Shown one piece after another: positions 19,059 to 28,717 of a stretch of 43,497 nt of DNA. The DNA comes from Asaia bogorensis (GTDB taxonomy: Bacteria; Pseudomonadota; Alphaproteobacteria; Acetobacterales; Acetobacteraceae): NCBI GenBank assembly GCA_943333505.2, contig CALQTN020000035.1, forward strand, positions 1-43,497, in the 5' to 3' direction. Made by a program: the position numbers and the translations under genes. Position 1 is the first letter of the stretch. Every line of letters begins with the position of its first letter. The notes beneath the pieces were generated by a model. It was given only the letters and a program-made list of their open reading frames with translations, did no database searches and was not told the DNA's origin.

Positions 19059-22000
19059 ATGAGGCGGCGTATCGGTCAAGCCATAACCGGGACCGCCCGC
19101 CTGCTGCATATCCTGGCGCAGCTTGGCGTCACATTGGGCATCGTCGGGCTCGGCCTGGTGCTGCTGCTCGCCTGGCGTCTGGCCCAGGGCCCGCTGGAAC
19201 TGCCGTGGTTGAGCGAACGCCTCGAAGCGGCTGCCAATGACGGCGCCGGCATCACGCGACTGAAGATCGGCCATGCCGCCCTGGCCTGGGAAGGCTTTGC
19301 CGACGGGCTGGATCGCCCGCTCGACATTGTCGTCACCGAAATCACCCTCAGGGACAGGGATGGTCGGCTGCGCGCATCCTTACCACGCGCAGTTGTTTCA
19401 CTGTCATTGCGCGCATTGGTGCTGGGAGAGATTTTGCCACGCGCCATTGAAATCGAAGGTTTGCGTCTGCGGATGTTGCGCGCAACGGACGGGTCGATGG
19501 CAATCGACCTGGGGACATTGGCAGAGGCTACCGACGAGGCGGGCACGGTCGATGGCCCCGATCCTGCCACGCTGGCGAGCGCGATCCTGGATATGTTTGC
19601 CCGCCCACCCAACACTGATTTAGTACCGGACTTGCAACGCTGGCGGTCACTCACCCGGTTCAGGATCCGCAACGCCGCTGCCACGATGCTCGACCGGCAA
19701 ATGGGCACTGTTTGGCGGGTTCCCGAATTTTCGCTCGATATGCGTCGTGCACCGGCTGGCGGTGCGAAAGCTGATGCCCGGGTCGCACTTACGCTAGGCG
19801 AGCAAACTCTGGTCCTGTCCGCTTCCGCCGAGGTGCCCGTCGGCGGCGACAGAGTTGCGGTTTCCGCCAGCCTGACCAAGGTGCTGCCCGCATTGCTTGC
19901 AGCCAGCGTGCCCGCATTGGCCGGCTTGGCGGCTCTCGATGTACCGATCGACCTCAACGCCAATTTCAACCTGGGACACGCGCTTGATGTCACCGACCTC
20001 AAGATCGCCGCAGAAATTGGCGGAGGACGGGTGATGCTGGGCAGCGGCGCTTTGCCAATCTTGGGTGCCAGTATCGCGGCATCCGGCACCCTCGACCGAC
20101 TGGATATCGCCGTGTCGCGTCTTGCGCTGACGCGGCCGCCTGGGGCTGCCGCAGATGCCGCGCCCACCACCATCGCCGGGAATGCCACGATACGCCGCCA
20201 TGCTGGGCGGATTGCCGCGCAGGTTGATGTGCGGCTTGACCAGGTTGCGTTTGCCGACCTCGACCGCGTTTGGCCGCCCGGCCTTGGCGGCGCAGGCGCG
20301 CGCGTCTGGATCACCGAAAATCTCACCGACGGAATTGCCCATAGCCTGAAACTCACACTCGGGGTGGACGCCGCCGAGGATATGTCGTCGGTCACAGTCA
20401 CCGAGGCCACCGGAACAATGCAAGGTTCCAACGTCACCGCCCACTGGCTGCGTCCGATCCCACCGATGGAGCGCGGAGTTGCCAGCTTGAGCCTGGTATC
20501 GCCGGACCGAATGGAGATCGCGATTTCCGCAGCAACCCAGGCCGGCACCGCCCTCGTGCTCCGTGACGGGCTCGTGGTGCTGACCAATCTTGCCGGGGAC
20601 GACACCTTTGCCGATATCAGCGCCGAATTCAGCGGGCCAGCCGCTGATCTCGTGGGGGTGCTGCAACACAAACGCCTGCGTCTGTTCGACAAGAACAAGA
20701 TCGAGTTGCGTGACGCGCGCGGCGAGGTCTCGGGCACACTGATGATTTCAGCCTTACCGCTCGTGGCTGATGTTGAAGTCGAGCAGGTTCATCTTAAAGC
20801 GGCCGGCAAGGTGAGCAACCTGCATCTCACCGGGATCGCCGACGGCTATGACGTCGATGCCGGCATGCTGGAGATTAACGTCGATAATGACAGCCTGAAA
20901 CTGCGGGGCACGGCAACGATTGCCGCTATTCCCACCACGCTCACCGCCGAGATGGATTTCCGCGCCGGGCCGCCCAGCCAGATTGTCCAGAAAATCAGCG
21001 TTAGCGGAACCACAGATGCGGCGGGGCTGGCGAGACTTAAACTCGATCCGTCGGGCGTGATGTCTGGCACCGCTGCCATCACGGCGGAGCTTACCACGCG
21101 CCGCAACCTGACCGCCGAGGCGGTGGTGCGCGCCGATCTGACCAACACAATCCTGGAGCAGAAGCAATTTGCCTTCAGCAAGGCCCAGGGCGCGCCGGCA
21201 ACGCTCGAAGCGCGGGTGCAGTTGCAGCGCGGCCGCATCACCGGGATCAACCGGCTGCTGGTGTCGGGCAGCGGCATCGATTTGCAGGCGCAGATCGATT
21301 TCGCGCTCGGCCGGATGCAAGTTGTCCGCTTCAACCGTTTACGCTTTGGCGACCTCACCAATGTGACCGGCGACGTCGTGTGGCCGCGCCAACCCGGCGA
21401 TCCGTGGGGCGTGACCATCAAGGGCGCGGCGCTGGACGCCTCGGGCGAGTTGGGCGGGCCTGGCAAAACCGCAACCGTCCCGGCACGCGACGATGCCGGC
21501 GAACCCTGGACGCTTGACGCCCGCATCGACAAGGTCCGGCTGGGAGAGGGCCGGCAAATCCACGGCGTCAATCTGCGCGTTACAAATGACGGACGGATCA
21601 CCCGCCAGGCCCGCATCACCGGCCGCACCGCGCCGCATGCCGGGGCTTTCGACATCCAGATCACCCCCGGTGCCCAGGGTCGCACGCTTTCCGGCACGGC
21701 CGAGGATGCCGGCGCCTTGCTGATCGCGGTGGATGTGATCGACGAAATGCGCGGCGGCAAACTGACCTTGTCGGGCGTCTATGACGACACCGCGCCAGGC
21801 CATCCCTTGTCCGGGCGGGCGGAAATAACCGATTACCGCATCCACAACGCCCCTGCCTTAGGCCGCCTGCTGCAAGCGATTACCGTTTATGGTGTCTTCG
21901 AAGCCGCCCAATCCGCCGATCTGGGGTTCAGGCAGATGACCGCGCCGTTCCGCCTGATCGGCGATACGCTGGAAATCACCGACGCCCGGGCCTTCAGCGC

Positions 22001-22421
22001 CAGCCTCGGCTTCACCGGCAAGGGACGGCTCGACCTCGCGCGCCACATCGTCGACATGCAGGGCACGGTGGTGCCGGCCTATTTCATCAATTCGCTGCTC
22101 GGGCGCATTCCGCTGATCGGAAATTTGTTGAGCGCGGAAAAGGGCGGCGGCCTGCTCGCGATAGGGTTTTCGGTGCGTGGGCCATTCGCCGATCCGTCTG
22201 TGCTGGTGAACCCGCTGACCGCGGTGACGCCGGGGTTTTTGCGCAATCTGTTCGGAATTTTTGACAGCACCCCAACTGTTCCCATCCCCGACGCGGCGCC
22301 CCAGGCCGCGTCGCCCGCTCCCGTGGCGCCCGCACCGCCGCCTGCGTCGGCGTCCCAACCCCCACCCGTCGCACCGCAAACGGTGTATCCGCCATACTAC
22401 GGCGATCACGGCCGTAACTGA
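19059..22421 (+). CDS. YhdP/AsmA-like envelope protein (DUF3971 + AsmA-like C-terminal)
   Basis: 1120 residues. A single N-terminal membrane anchor (about 18-40, LLHILAQLGVTLGIVGLGLV) is followed by a very long beta-rich periplasmic body. The stretch ARVWITENLTDGIAHSLKLT and the late TLSGVYDDTAPGHPLSGRAE, LGRLLQAITVYGVFE, GKGRLDLARHIVDMQGTVVP and AYFINSLLGRIPLIGNLLS are typical of DUF3971/AsmA-like proteins. In this family they bridge inner and outer membrane for phospholipid transport. The end is Pro/Ala-rich and low in complexity (about 1070-1120). The frame is open to 18912, but that part is antisense to glnE, so ATG 19059 (MRRRIGQAIT) is chosen. No permease or partner gene is adjacent. 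Confidence 0.85.
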   Translation: MRRRIGQAITGTARLLHILAQLGVTLGIVGLGLVLLLAWRLAQGPLELPWLSERLEAAANDGAGITRLKIGHAALAWEGFADGLDRPLDIVVTEITLRDRDGRLRASLPRAVVSLSLRALVLGEILPRAIEIEGLRLRMLRATDGSMAIDLGTLAEATDEAGTVDGPDPATLASAILDMFARPPNTDLVPDLQRWRSLTRFRIRNAAATMLDRQMGTVWRVPEFSLDMRRAPAGGAKADARVALTLGEQTLVLSASAEVPVGGDRVAVSASLTKVLPALLAASVPALAGLAALDVPIDLNANFNLGHALDVTDLKIAAEIGGGRVMLGSGALPILGASIAASGTLDRLDIAVSRLALTRPPGAAADAAPTTIAGNATIRRHAGRIAAQVDVRLDQVAFADLDRVWPPGLGGAGARVWITENLTDGIAHSLKLTLGVDAAEDMSSVTVTEATGTMQGSNVTAHWLRPIPPMERGVASLSLVSPDRMEIAISAATQAGTALVLRDGLVVLTNLAGDDTFADISAEFSGPAADLVGVLQHKRLRLFDKNKIELRDARGEVSGTLMISALPLVADVEVEQVHLKAAGKVSNLHLTGIADGYDVDAGMLEINVDNDSLKLRGTATIAAIPTTLTAEMDFRAGPPSQIVQKISVSGTTDAAGLARLKLDPSGVMSGTAAITAELTTRRNLTAEAVVRADLTNTILEQKQFAFSKAQGAPATLEARVQLQRGRITGINRLLVSGSGIDLQAQIDFALGRMQVVRFNRLRFGDLTNVTGDVVWPRQPGDPWGVTIKGAALDASGELGGPGKTATVPARDDAGEPWTLDARIDKVRLGEGRQIHGVNLRVTNDGRITRQARITGRTAPHAGAFDIQITPGAQGRTLSGTAEDAGALLIAVDVIDEMRGGKLTLSGVYDDTAPGHPLSGRAEITDYRIHNAPALGRLLQAITVYGVFEAAQSADLGFRQMTAPFRLIGDTLEITDARAFSASLGFTGKGRLDLARHIVDMQGTVVPAYFINSLLGRIPLIGNLLSAEKGGGLLAIGFSVRGPFADPSVLVNPLTAVTPGFLRNLFGIFDSTPTVPIPDAAPQAASPAPVAPAPPPASASQPPPVAPQTVYPPYYGDHGRN

Positions 22422-22459
22422 GGCTTGCACACCGTCGCGTCCCATCCGATCTTATCGGT

Positions 22460-23182
22460 ATGAGCAAAATATCCCTCTCCGATGTTCGTGCCGTGCTGTT
22501 CGACGTTTTCGGCAGCGTGGTGGATTGGCGTAGCAGCCTGATCGCCGATTTGTCAGCCTGGGGTGCCCCACGCGGCCTCACCCCGGATTGGGCCGGGCTG
22601 GTCGATGACTGGCGCGGTGCCTATGCGCCGTCGATGGACCGGGTGCGCAAAGGCGAACTGCCGTGGACAATCCTCGATGACCTGCATCGCAGCAGCCTCG
22701 ACATTCTGGTGGTGAAATACGGGCTGACCGGGTTGAGTGAGGCCGATCTCGACCACATCAACAAGGGCTGGCACCGCTTGAAGCCCTGGGCCGATTCCGT
22801 CGAGGGACTCACCAGGTTGAAAACCCGCTACATCATCGGCCCGCTGTCGAACGGCAACGTGGCGTTGCTGGTCAATATGGCCAAGCATTCCGGATTGCCA
22901 TGGGATGTGATCACCTCGACCGAGCTGTTCCGCCATTTCAAGCCGGACCCGGAAACCTATCTCGGCGCCGCCAAAATCCTCGGCCTGCAGCCGCATCAGG
23001 TGATGCTGGCTGCCGCCCACAACAACGACCTTGCCGCCGCCCGGGCCTGCGGCCTTGCCACCGGATTCTTTGCCCGCCCGATCGAATACGGACCGCGCCA
23101 GATCCGCGACTATCAAGCCGATCAGGATTGGGATGTGGTGGCCGCCGATATCGGCGATCTGGCGGGAAAGATGGGCTGCTGA
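22460..23182 (+). CDS. Haloacid dehalogenase type II-like hydrolase
   Basis: HAD-superfamily protein of 240 residues, close to L-2-haloacid dehalogenases. Motif I is [14 protein letters not shown] with nucleophile Asp15. Motif II is GPLSNGN (Ser/Asn), motif III is FKPDPETY (Lys), and motif IV is [13 protein letters not shown] followed by [11 protein letters not shown]. These match type II dehalogenase positions, including the Arg/Trp segment after motif I. It could act on haloacids or on other small acids or phosphates; HAD substrate prediction is weak. Two bases separate its stop from the uvrB start, so the two are probably co-transcribed. Confidence 0.85.
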   Translation: MSKISLSDVRAVLFDVFGSVVDWRSSLIADLSAWGAPRGLTPDWAGLVDDWRGAYAPSMDRVRKGELPWTILDDLHRSSLDILVVKYGLTGLSEADLDHINKGWHRLKPWADSVEGLTRLKTRYIIGPLSNGNVALLVNMAKHSGLPWDVITSTELFRHFKPDPETYLGAAKILGLQPHQVMLAAAHNNDLAAARACGLATGFFARPIEYGPRQIRDYQADQDWDVVAADIGDLAGKMGC

Positions 23183-23184
23183 CC

Positions 23185-25368
23185 ATGGATAGTGTGGCGC
23201 CAATTGCCGATGCAGTGGCCGCGCCAGCCCTGTTCATGCCCGACCGCCTGCCGGCGCGTCCGGCGCTGACGCGGTTGCGGGTGGTGTCCCCCTACGAACC
23301 GGCCGGCGACCAGCCAACCGCGATCCATGATCTGGTGGCCGGGTTGCGCGCCGGCGAAATGGATCAGGTCCTGCTCGGCGTTACCGGCTCGGGCAAGACT
23401 TTCACCATGGCCAAGGTGATCGAAGCGGTGCAGCGCCCGACCCTGATCCTGGCGCCCAACAAAACCCTGGCCGCGCAATTATACGGCGAAATGAAAAGCT
23501 TCTTCCCCGATAACGCAGTAGAATATTTCGTCAGCTATTACGACTACTACCAGCCCGAAGCCTATGTCGCGCGCACCGATACCTATATCGAGAAAGACGC
23601 CCAGATCAACGAACAGATTGACCGTCTGCGCCACGCCGCCACGCAATCCCTGCTCGAACGCAATGATGTCGTGATCGTCGCCTCGGTATCGTGCATTTAC
23701 GGCATCGGTTCGGTCGAAACCTACGCCAAGATGGTGGTCAAGCTTGAAGTTGGCGGCAAGATCGATCGTGACCGGCTCGCCAAGGGCCTCGTCGATCTGC
23801 AATACCGCCGCAACGATGTCGCCTTCCAGCGCGGCACCTTCCGCCTGCGCGGCGAGATCGTCGATATCTACCCAAGCCATTACGAAGACCGCGCCTGGCG
23901 GGTGACTTTGTTCGGCGACGATATCGAGGCGATCAGCGAATTCGATCCGCTGACTGGCGAAAAAACCGCCGACCTGCCCGAAATCACCGTCTACGCCAAT
24001 TCCCACTACGTCACCCCGCGCCCGACGCTGACCCAGGCGATCCGCGACATCAAGATCGAACTTAAGGACCGCCTCGCCGAACTCACCGCCGCTGGTCGGT
24101 TGCTGGAAGTGGAACGGCTGCAACAGCGCTGCACCTTCGATATCGAAATGATGGAAACCACCGGGGTCTGCGCCGGGATTGAAAACTATTCGCGCTATCT
24201 GTCGGGCCGCGCCCAGGGCGATCCCCCGCCAACCCTGTTCGAATACCTCCCAGAAAACGCTTTGCTGATCGTCGATGAAAGCCATGTCACCGTCCCGCAA
24301 ATCGGCGGCATGGCCCGCGGCGATGCGGCGCGCAAATCGGTGCTGTCCGAATTCGGCTTCCGCCTGCCAAGCTGCATGGATAACCGCCCGCTGCGCTTCG
24401 AGGAATGGGAACGCTTCCGCCCGCAAACCATGTTCGTCAGCGCCACCCCTGGCCCATGGGAACTCGAACGGGTCCAAGGTGTCTTCGCCGAACAGGTGAT
24501 CCGCCCGACCGGACTGATCGATCCGGTCACCGACATCCGCCCGGTTGAACGCCAGGTTGATGACCTGCTCGCCGAATGCCGCCTGACCGCCGCCGCCGGT
24601 GGCCGGGTGCTGGTCACGGTGTTGACCAAGCGCATGGCCGAAGACCTCACTGAATACCTCGGCGAACACGGGGTGAAAGTCCGCTACCTCCATTCCGATA
24701 TCGACACACTCGAACGCATCGAAATCATCCGCGATCTGCGCCTCGGCGTGTTCGACGTGCTGATCGGGATCAACCTGCTGCGCGAAGGTCTCGACATCCC
24801 GGAATGCTCGCTGGTCGCCATCCTCGATGCCGACAAGGAAGGCTTCCTGCGCAGCGCCACCAGCCTGGTGCAAACCATCGGCCGCGCCGCCCGCAACATC
24901 GATGGCCGCGTCATCCTCTACGCCGATACCATGACGAAATCCTTGCGCTACGCGATCGAGGAAACCGATCGCCGCCGCAACCGCCAACGCGCCTTCAACG
25001 AAGCCAACGGCATCACGCCTTTGTCGATCAAACGCCATATCGGCACCGTGCTGGAAAGCGTCTTCGAACAAGACTACGTCACCGTCGCGCCGATCAAGGA
25101 TTCTACCGTCGCCGAATTCGTCGGTAAGGACCTGAAATCCTCGATCACCGAACTCGAAAAACGCATGCGCGCGGCCGCCGCCGATCTGGAATTCGAAGAA
25201 GCCGGGCGGTTGCGCGACGAAATCCGCCGGCTGGAAGCGCTCGATCTTGGCTTGCCGCCGCCGCCGGTGGCCAGCGCGCAGTTGCGCCCGAAGCGTGGGC
25301 CGGAGCCTATGGGGCCTGGGGGCGGGGGATGGGATCCGAAGAAGCGCGGGAAGCGTCGGGGAAAGTAA
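23185..25368 (+). CDS. uvrB: Excinuclease ABC subunit B
   Basis: Helicase-like damage-verification subunit of nucleotide excision repair, working with UvrA and UvrC. The 727-residue protein has Walker [14 protein letters not shown] (65-77) and the beta-hairpin [20 protein letters not shown]. Motif II is [10 protein letters not shown] near 366, motif III is FVSATPG and motif V-VI is [13 protein letters not shown]...QTIGRAARN. The C-terminal UVR domain is [20 protein letters not shown], with a Gly-rich basic tail. The frame is open to 22900 because it overlaps the dehalogenase gene out of phase. ATG 23185 ([10 protein letters not shown]) gives the family start before [12 protein letters not shown]. 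Confidence 0.96.
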   Translation: MDSVAPIADAVAAPALFMPDRLPARPALTRLRVVSPYEPAGDQPTAIHDLVAGLRAGEMDQVLLGVTGSGKTFTMAKVIEAVQRPTLILAPNKTLAAQLYGEMKSFFPDNAVEYFVSYYDYYQPEAYVARTDTYIEKDAQINEQIDRLRHAATQSLLERNDVVIVASVSCIYGIGSVETYAKMVVKLEVGGKIDRDRLAKGLVDLQYRRNDVAFQRGTFRLRGEIVDIYPSHYEDRAWRVTLFGDDIEAISEFDPLTGEKTADLPEITVYANSHYVTPRPTLTQAIRDIKIELKDRLAELTAAGRLLEVERLQQRCTFDIEMMETTGVCAGIENYSRYLSGRAQGDPPPTLFEYLPENALLIVDESHVTVPQIGGMARGDAARKSVLSEFGFRLPSCMDNRPLRFEEWERFRPQTMFVSATPGPWELERVQGVFAEQVIRPTGLIDPVTDIRPVERQVDDLLAECRLTAAAGGRVLVTVLTKRMAEDLTEYLGEHGVKVRYLHSDIDTLERIEIIRDLRLGVFDVLIGINLLREGLDIPECSLVAILDADKEGFLRSATSLVQTIGRAARNIDGRVILYADTMTKSLRYAIEETDRRRNRQRAFNEANGITPLSIKRHIGTVLESVFEQDYVTVAPIKDSTVAEFVGKDLKSSITELEKRMRAAAADLEFEEAGRLRDEIRRLEALDLGLPPPPVASAQLRPKRGPEPMGPGGGGWDPKKRGKRRGK

Positions 25369-25371
25369 GCA

Positions 25372-25395
25372 GTTCTTTTTGTGAACAAAAAGAAC
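25372..25395 (+). terminator. Hairpin after uvrB
   Basis: gttctttttg (25372-25381), loop tgaa, then caaaaagaac (25386-25395), four bases after the uvrB stop. It is followed by caaaaaaactttttgg. The stem is A/T-rich and the T-run lies about 10 bases beyond it. A weak or bidirectional terminator is plausible. Confidence 0.55.
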
Positions 25396-26147
25396 CAAAA
25401 AAACTTTTTGGAAATTGTCGCATGTGGCTTGGGTCTTCGGTGGGTACGGATTGGTCGCAGGATGCCTAAGTATCTATTTTTTCGCCGGACGTGTGAAAAC
25501 ACAATTATAGAAGCTTGACATGTTTATGCGTGTGTGGCCCAGATTCGCTTGATGCCGTGACATGGCTTCCAAGCCACGGCCATCCGAGCCGACGATAGCG
25601 CTGCTAGGGCGTCAGCCCTGCTGGGTTAATAAGACGGTTTGCCACACGGGATACTCCTAGCTCGATTTCGACCGACGTTTAAATTGAACGCGCCGTTTCG
25701 GGATTCAGTGGCCAAACGTTGGCCCGAAGCGGTTAATTGGATGAGGGCCGAGGGATTTGCACCCTCGATTCGTGACCCGGAAATGCCCGGTTCGCGCTTC
25801 GCCGCCCCCAAACTCTGAACGGCTCCCTGTCAAATGGGAGCCGTTTTGCTGAGCGACAACTGAACCCCAACCTCGTGGTGTCCCTTCATCCGCACAACAT
25901 CAAGCACCGCCAAACCCTCCTGCGTGCAGCCACGGCACAATCACAGGACCCACTCGACTCGTTCACTATCCTGCCCAATGGGTTGCGCACGTCAATTCAA
26001 ATTTAACTAGATGTGGCGCATCCATGCGTCATTCACACTAGATAGGGTGGTAGATGTCCATTCCGGACATGGCTGAGGAGAACGAAATGGCAACCTAGCG
26101 CAATCACCGACCGCGACCAATGGGGCAAAGTGAGGTGTCCCCAGGAT
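25396..26147. other. Gene-free stretch between uvrB and the hydrolase gene
   Basis: No complete gene is supported in these 750 bp. A stem aacggctccc/gggagccgtt (25818-25845) followed by a short T-run looks like a plus-strand terminator, although no gene precedes it. gccg...tggctt/aagccacggc near 25553-25580 folds, and atgtcc-attcc-ggacat (26054-26070) is a small palindrome. At 26076-26089 an aggag ribosome-binding site precedes ATGGCAACC. The frame hits TAG at once, but the next frame reads AITDRDQWGKVR, so this may be the 5' remnant of a broken gene. The tRNA-like arm at 25749-25770 is discussed among rejected items. Confidence 0.4.
25818..25845 (+). terminator. Terminator-like hairpin, no gene directly upstream
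   Basis: aacggctccc (25818-25827), loop tgtcaaat, gggagccgtt (25836-25845), then ttgc. The 10-bp stem ends in a short T-run, typical of intrinsic terminators. Since no plus-strand coding frame ends here, it may close an unrecognised small RNA transcribed through 25500-25817. Confidence 0.5.
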
Positions 26148-27140
26148 TCACACTTTCAACAGGGGCAAATCATCCGCGATGATTCGCGCGATCGCAATCC
26201 CGGCCTCCCCACCAACGGCGTAGAGCAGATAGACCATGCCATCTTCCTCATAAATCGCCGGGTCGCGCAGTTGGTTCACCACCCCGTACGCCGTGCTGCG
26301 AATGGACGGAACCAGCGGCGCCGCAGCGCCTTCCCAGGCATGGACCGGGCGCAAAACCTCGATGGCCGGGCCTTCGCGCCAGCCCATCCAGTCCCCGGTG
26401 ATGTCAATCCGGCTGACCAGAATTGTTTCGGGCGCCCGCCCAACCTCGGTCCAGAACACAAACAAAGCGCCATCCCGCTTCAGCAGCGCGGAATGGCGCA
26501 TGTTGGGGTTGAACAGGGTCGGGCCGTTGGTAAACCCGCCCAATCCATCGACGGAGCGCGAAAACACCCCCGGCATGGCGAGGGAATATGTCATGCCGCC
26601 ATGGGCAAATATCCGCATATAAGATGGCCCGAGGATTTCCGGCCGCGCCTGGAAATCGACGCCGTTGGCCGACAGCGCCGCCCGGCTAACCTGAATGCCA
26701 ACCCCATCAAGCCCGTGGAAATACATCACGATGCGCTTGTTGGCATGATCGACATGCACATCGGGTGATGCGATATGCGGCGTGGTGATTTCGGCCAGCA
26801 CGTCATGCGAAATTGTCGCACCGCGCGCCCGATACCGCGCTTCCTGGGCCGCAAGCTGTTCGGGCGACACATCTGGTGGAGACGTCGGGAACCCCGATTG
26901 GGCCAGATGCAGACAGCCCGGACCATGAATCCGCCACGGCCCGGTCAGACAATCGGCATAGGCAAGGCGGATGTAGCTGCCCTTATGATCAGCAAAATAA
27001 AGATAATAGGCGCCGAGCCTGTCCGGCACCCAATCCGGCACCTTGATCAACGATGGACCCTGAATGTTGACGCCAATGCTGGGGTCGAGGTCGGGGCCGA
27101 TGATCGGGTGATCGAGCAGGCGGGTCGCGCTTATGGGCAT
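26148..27140 (-). CDS. Five-bladed beta-propeller glycosidase-like protein (GH43/GH32-like fold), function unknown
   Basis: 330 residues. The text reads like a beta-propeller hydrolase: GPSLIKVPDWV, then YYLYFADHKGSYIRLAYADCLTGPW (the D-H-K-G-x-Y-I blade), SPDVHVDHANKRIVMYFHG with an Asp-rich blade edge, and LRDPAIYEEDGMVYLLYAVGGEAGIAIA at the end. These Y-L-Y-x-A and D-P-x-I patterns recur in GH43-type enzymes and in proteins annotated as glycoside hydrolase-like. No secretion signal is visible, so it would act in the cytoplasm. A perfect GGAGGAATTGCCG ribosome-binding site fixes the start at ATG 27140; the ATG at 27155 lies on that site. No sugar-transport genes are adjacent. Confidence 0.65.
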   Translation of the reverse strand: MPISATRLLDHPIIGPDLDPSIGVNIQGPSLIKVPDWVPDRLGAYYLYFADHKGSYIRLAYADCLTGPWRIHGPGCLHLAQSGFPTSPPDVSPEQLAAQEARYRARGATISHDVLAEITTPHIASPDVHVDHANKRIVMYFHGLDGVGIQVSRAALSANGVDFQARPEILGPSYMRIFAHGGMTYSLAMPGVFSRSVDGLGGFTNGPTLFNPNMRHSALLKRDGALFVFWTEVGRAPETILVSRIDITGDWMGWREGPAIEVLRPVHAWEGAAAPLVPSIRSTAYGVVNQLRDPAIYEEDGMVYLLYAVGGEAGIAIARIIADDLPLLKV

Positions 27141-27247
27141 CGGCAATTCCTCCATTGCCGGCGACTATGCTGGCCTGACCGGTCCAACGGCAAGGGCTGC
27201 ACAAACGGGCTGACGTGGCCGCGTTCGGGCGCTATATTAGCCACCGT

Positions 27248-27324
27248 GTCTCCGTAGCTCAGCCGGATAGAGCACCAGATTCCTAATCTGGGGGCCGTGG
27301 GTTCGAATCCCGCCGGGGACGCCA
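27248..27324 (+). tRNA. tRNA-Arg (anticodon CCT)
   Basis: Acceptor strands gtctccg (27248-27254) and cggggac (27314-27320) pair with one T-G wobble. The D arm is agctc..ag, and the anticodon stem is ccaga/tctgg (27275-27279/27287-27291) with loop ttCCTaa, so the anticodon is 27282-27284. The T arm is gtggg-ttcgaat-cccgc. The CCA end is encoded (27322-27324). The final GCCA is also the first four bases of a 311-bp direct repeat. tRNA 3' ends are common integration sites. Confidence 0.96.
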
Positions 27325-27631
27325 ACAACCGCTCAGTCCGCATCCCCCAGGCGGCCATCGGTGTGACAGCCGACGGCGTCGTCGGCCCCGATGCGTATTG
27401 GCACGTCAGCGTGCTCATCGTTGAAGATTTCTTGAAAATAACTCTCAGCCGAAATCGCCTGTGCCATCACGACCGTCGGCCTTCAGCTTCCGTACTTGGC
27501 GGCGCCTGTCTCGGCCTCGTTCTGTGTAGGGAGCATGGGCATGAGCGAGATGATCCTTCAGCGCCTCAGGGTCTAAACTCTCCGGGGATAGATGTCTCAA
27601 TGTTGACGGTACGGAGGGTGATCTGCTCGGC
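27321..27631. repeat. 311-bp direct repeat, copy 1, starting on the tRNA-Arg 3' end
   Basis: Aligns without a gap to 28718-29028; by eye there are about 21 differences in 311 bases (about 93% identity). It begins gccaacaacc, the GCCA being the tRNA terminus, and ends ...gggtgatctgctcggc. One forward frame contains IGVTADGVVGPDAYW, faintly like a peptidoglycan-binding motif, but no complete protein is encoded. At its right end the minus-strand frame joins a recombinase remnant. Confidence 0.9.
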
Positions 27632-27766
27632 CAGCGCATCGCAGCCCTTGCCGGTTTCCACCTCCACAACCTCGGCCAGCACCTCAAGCCCTTCGGCAGC
27701 GATGAGCCGGGCGACCGCTTCACGCTGCGCCTCGATGCCCATGGCGGCGCCGATCTTGCCGGTCAC
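27632..27766 (-). pseudogene. Serine recombinase (resolvase family) N-terminal remnant
   Basis: The minus frame reads VTGKIGAAMGIEAQREAVAR, then AAEGLEVLAEVVEVETGKG and CDAL, matching the segment after the catalytic serine in resolvase/invertase N-terminal domains (usual form STGKQGxSGLGIEAQREAV). The preceding YYRVS strand with the nucleophile is lost: an in-frame TGA lies at 27773-27775. After CDAL the frame runs into the 311-bp repeat and stops at 27566. Only about 45 residues survive. 27767-27960 shows no further gene. Confidence 0.7.
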
Positions 27767-27960
27767 GCTCAGTCATGGTTATGGCTGGCCGACAGCGCTT
27801 GGATGGATTTGGCATCTGGGCAATGTTGGATAAACACACCTTGTCCACGCGACCTGGATAAATCGCGATCCGCGAGGTGTTGCCGCCACCCACCTCGACG
27901 GCCTATGTTCCCATCGCTGCCCCGCAGTTCAATGACAATGCCGGAAAAGTTGCACGCATC

Positions 27961-28509
27961 ATGACACCGCTGAAAGACCCTCCGCAGCGCACTGCGCTGC
28001 GTCCTCTGCCTTATATTATTTTCAGTTCCCGATGGCTTCAACTGCCACTATATCTCGGGCTGATTGTTGCTCAGTGCGTCTATGTCTTCCTGTTCTTGAA
28101 AGAGCTTTGGCATCTGGTCGCTCACGCAATCGGATTCAATGAGCAGCAGATCATGCTGGTCGTCCTGGGTCTGATCGACGTAGTTATGATCTCGAACCTT
28201 CTGGTTATGGTGATCGTAGGCGGCTACGAGACGTTCGTATCGCGACTGCGCCTCGAAGGACACCCCGATCAGCCGGAGTGGCTCAGCCACGTCAATGCTG
28301 GCGTCCTGAAGGTCAAACTCGCAATGGCGATCATCGGAATCTCGTCAATCCACCTGTTGCGGACATTCATTGAAGCTAGCCAGATTGGAACTGAGAAGGC
28401 CATGATCACCTCCGAGGCGGTCATGTGGCAAACAATTATCCACACAATCTTTATCCTCTCGGCCATCGGTATCGCCTATGTGGACCGTTTGACGCAGGTC
28501 AAACACTAG
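27961..28509 (+). CDS. YqhA/UPF0114-family inner-membrane protein
   Basis: 182 residues with four hydrophobic segments: [20 protein letters not shown] (~25-45), [20 protein letters not shown] (~65-90), [18 protein letters not shown] (~125-142) and [19 protein letters not shown] (~155-175). [34 protein letters not shown] and [18 protein letters not shown] are the conserved landmarks of the TIGR00645/YqhA family. The molecular function is unknown. I start at ATG 27961 (MTPLKDPPQ); the upstream open frame has no similarity. It lies inside the segment bounded by the two 311-bp repeats, so it may be cargo acquired with them. 28510-28717 downstream has no supported gene. Confidence 0.88.
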   Translation: MTPLKDPPQRTALRPLPYIIFSSRWLQLPLYLGLIVAQCVYVFLFLKELWHLVAHAIGFNEQQIMLVVLGLIDVVMISNLLVMVIVGGYETFVSRLRLEGHPDQPEWLSHVNAGVLKVKLAMAIIGISSIHLLRTFIEASQIGTEKAMITSEAVMWQTIIHTIFILSAIGIAYVDRLTQVKH

Positions 28510-28717
28510 AACGACGGCACAGCGGGTTCCACGCCGGCCGTCTAAACAATGAGCGTGGCGACATCGACGCCACCTGCTCGAACGCCAGCTACCGCTTCCC
28601 CAGCGCTATCGATCCTGTTGCAGTGCAGTTCCTCACCCGACCGGCGGTCATGGAAATCGGAGCCCGTGAGACTGAGTTCGTCCCCAGAGAGGGTTGGTGC
28701 CCAGCTTCGACTGCTAT

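Noticed and set aside
23479-25398. Long minus-strand ORF (639 codons) opposite uvrB
   Set aside because: Antisense shadow of uvrB with no independent motifs.
25741-25811. Possible tRNA or tmRNA piece on the minus strand (gagggTGCAAATccctc arm)
   Set aside because: The loop lacks the TTC of a T-loop, no matching acceptor or anticodon arm was found, and no tmRNA tag frame is present.
27321-27631. GVTxDGVVGP as a peptidoglycan-binding/GH108 lysozyme fragment
   Set aside because: Only about ten residues match, too few to name a family; left as a note in the repeat entry.
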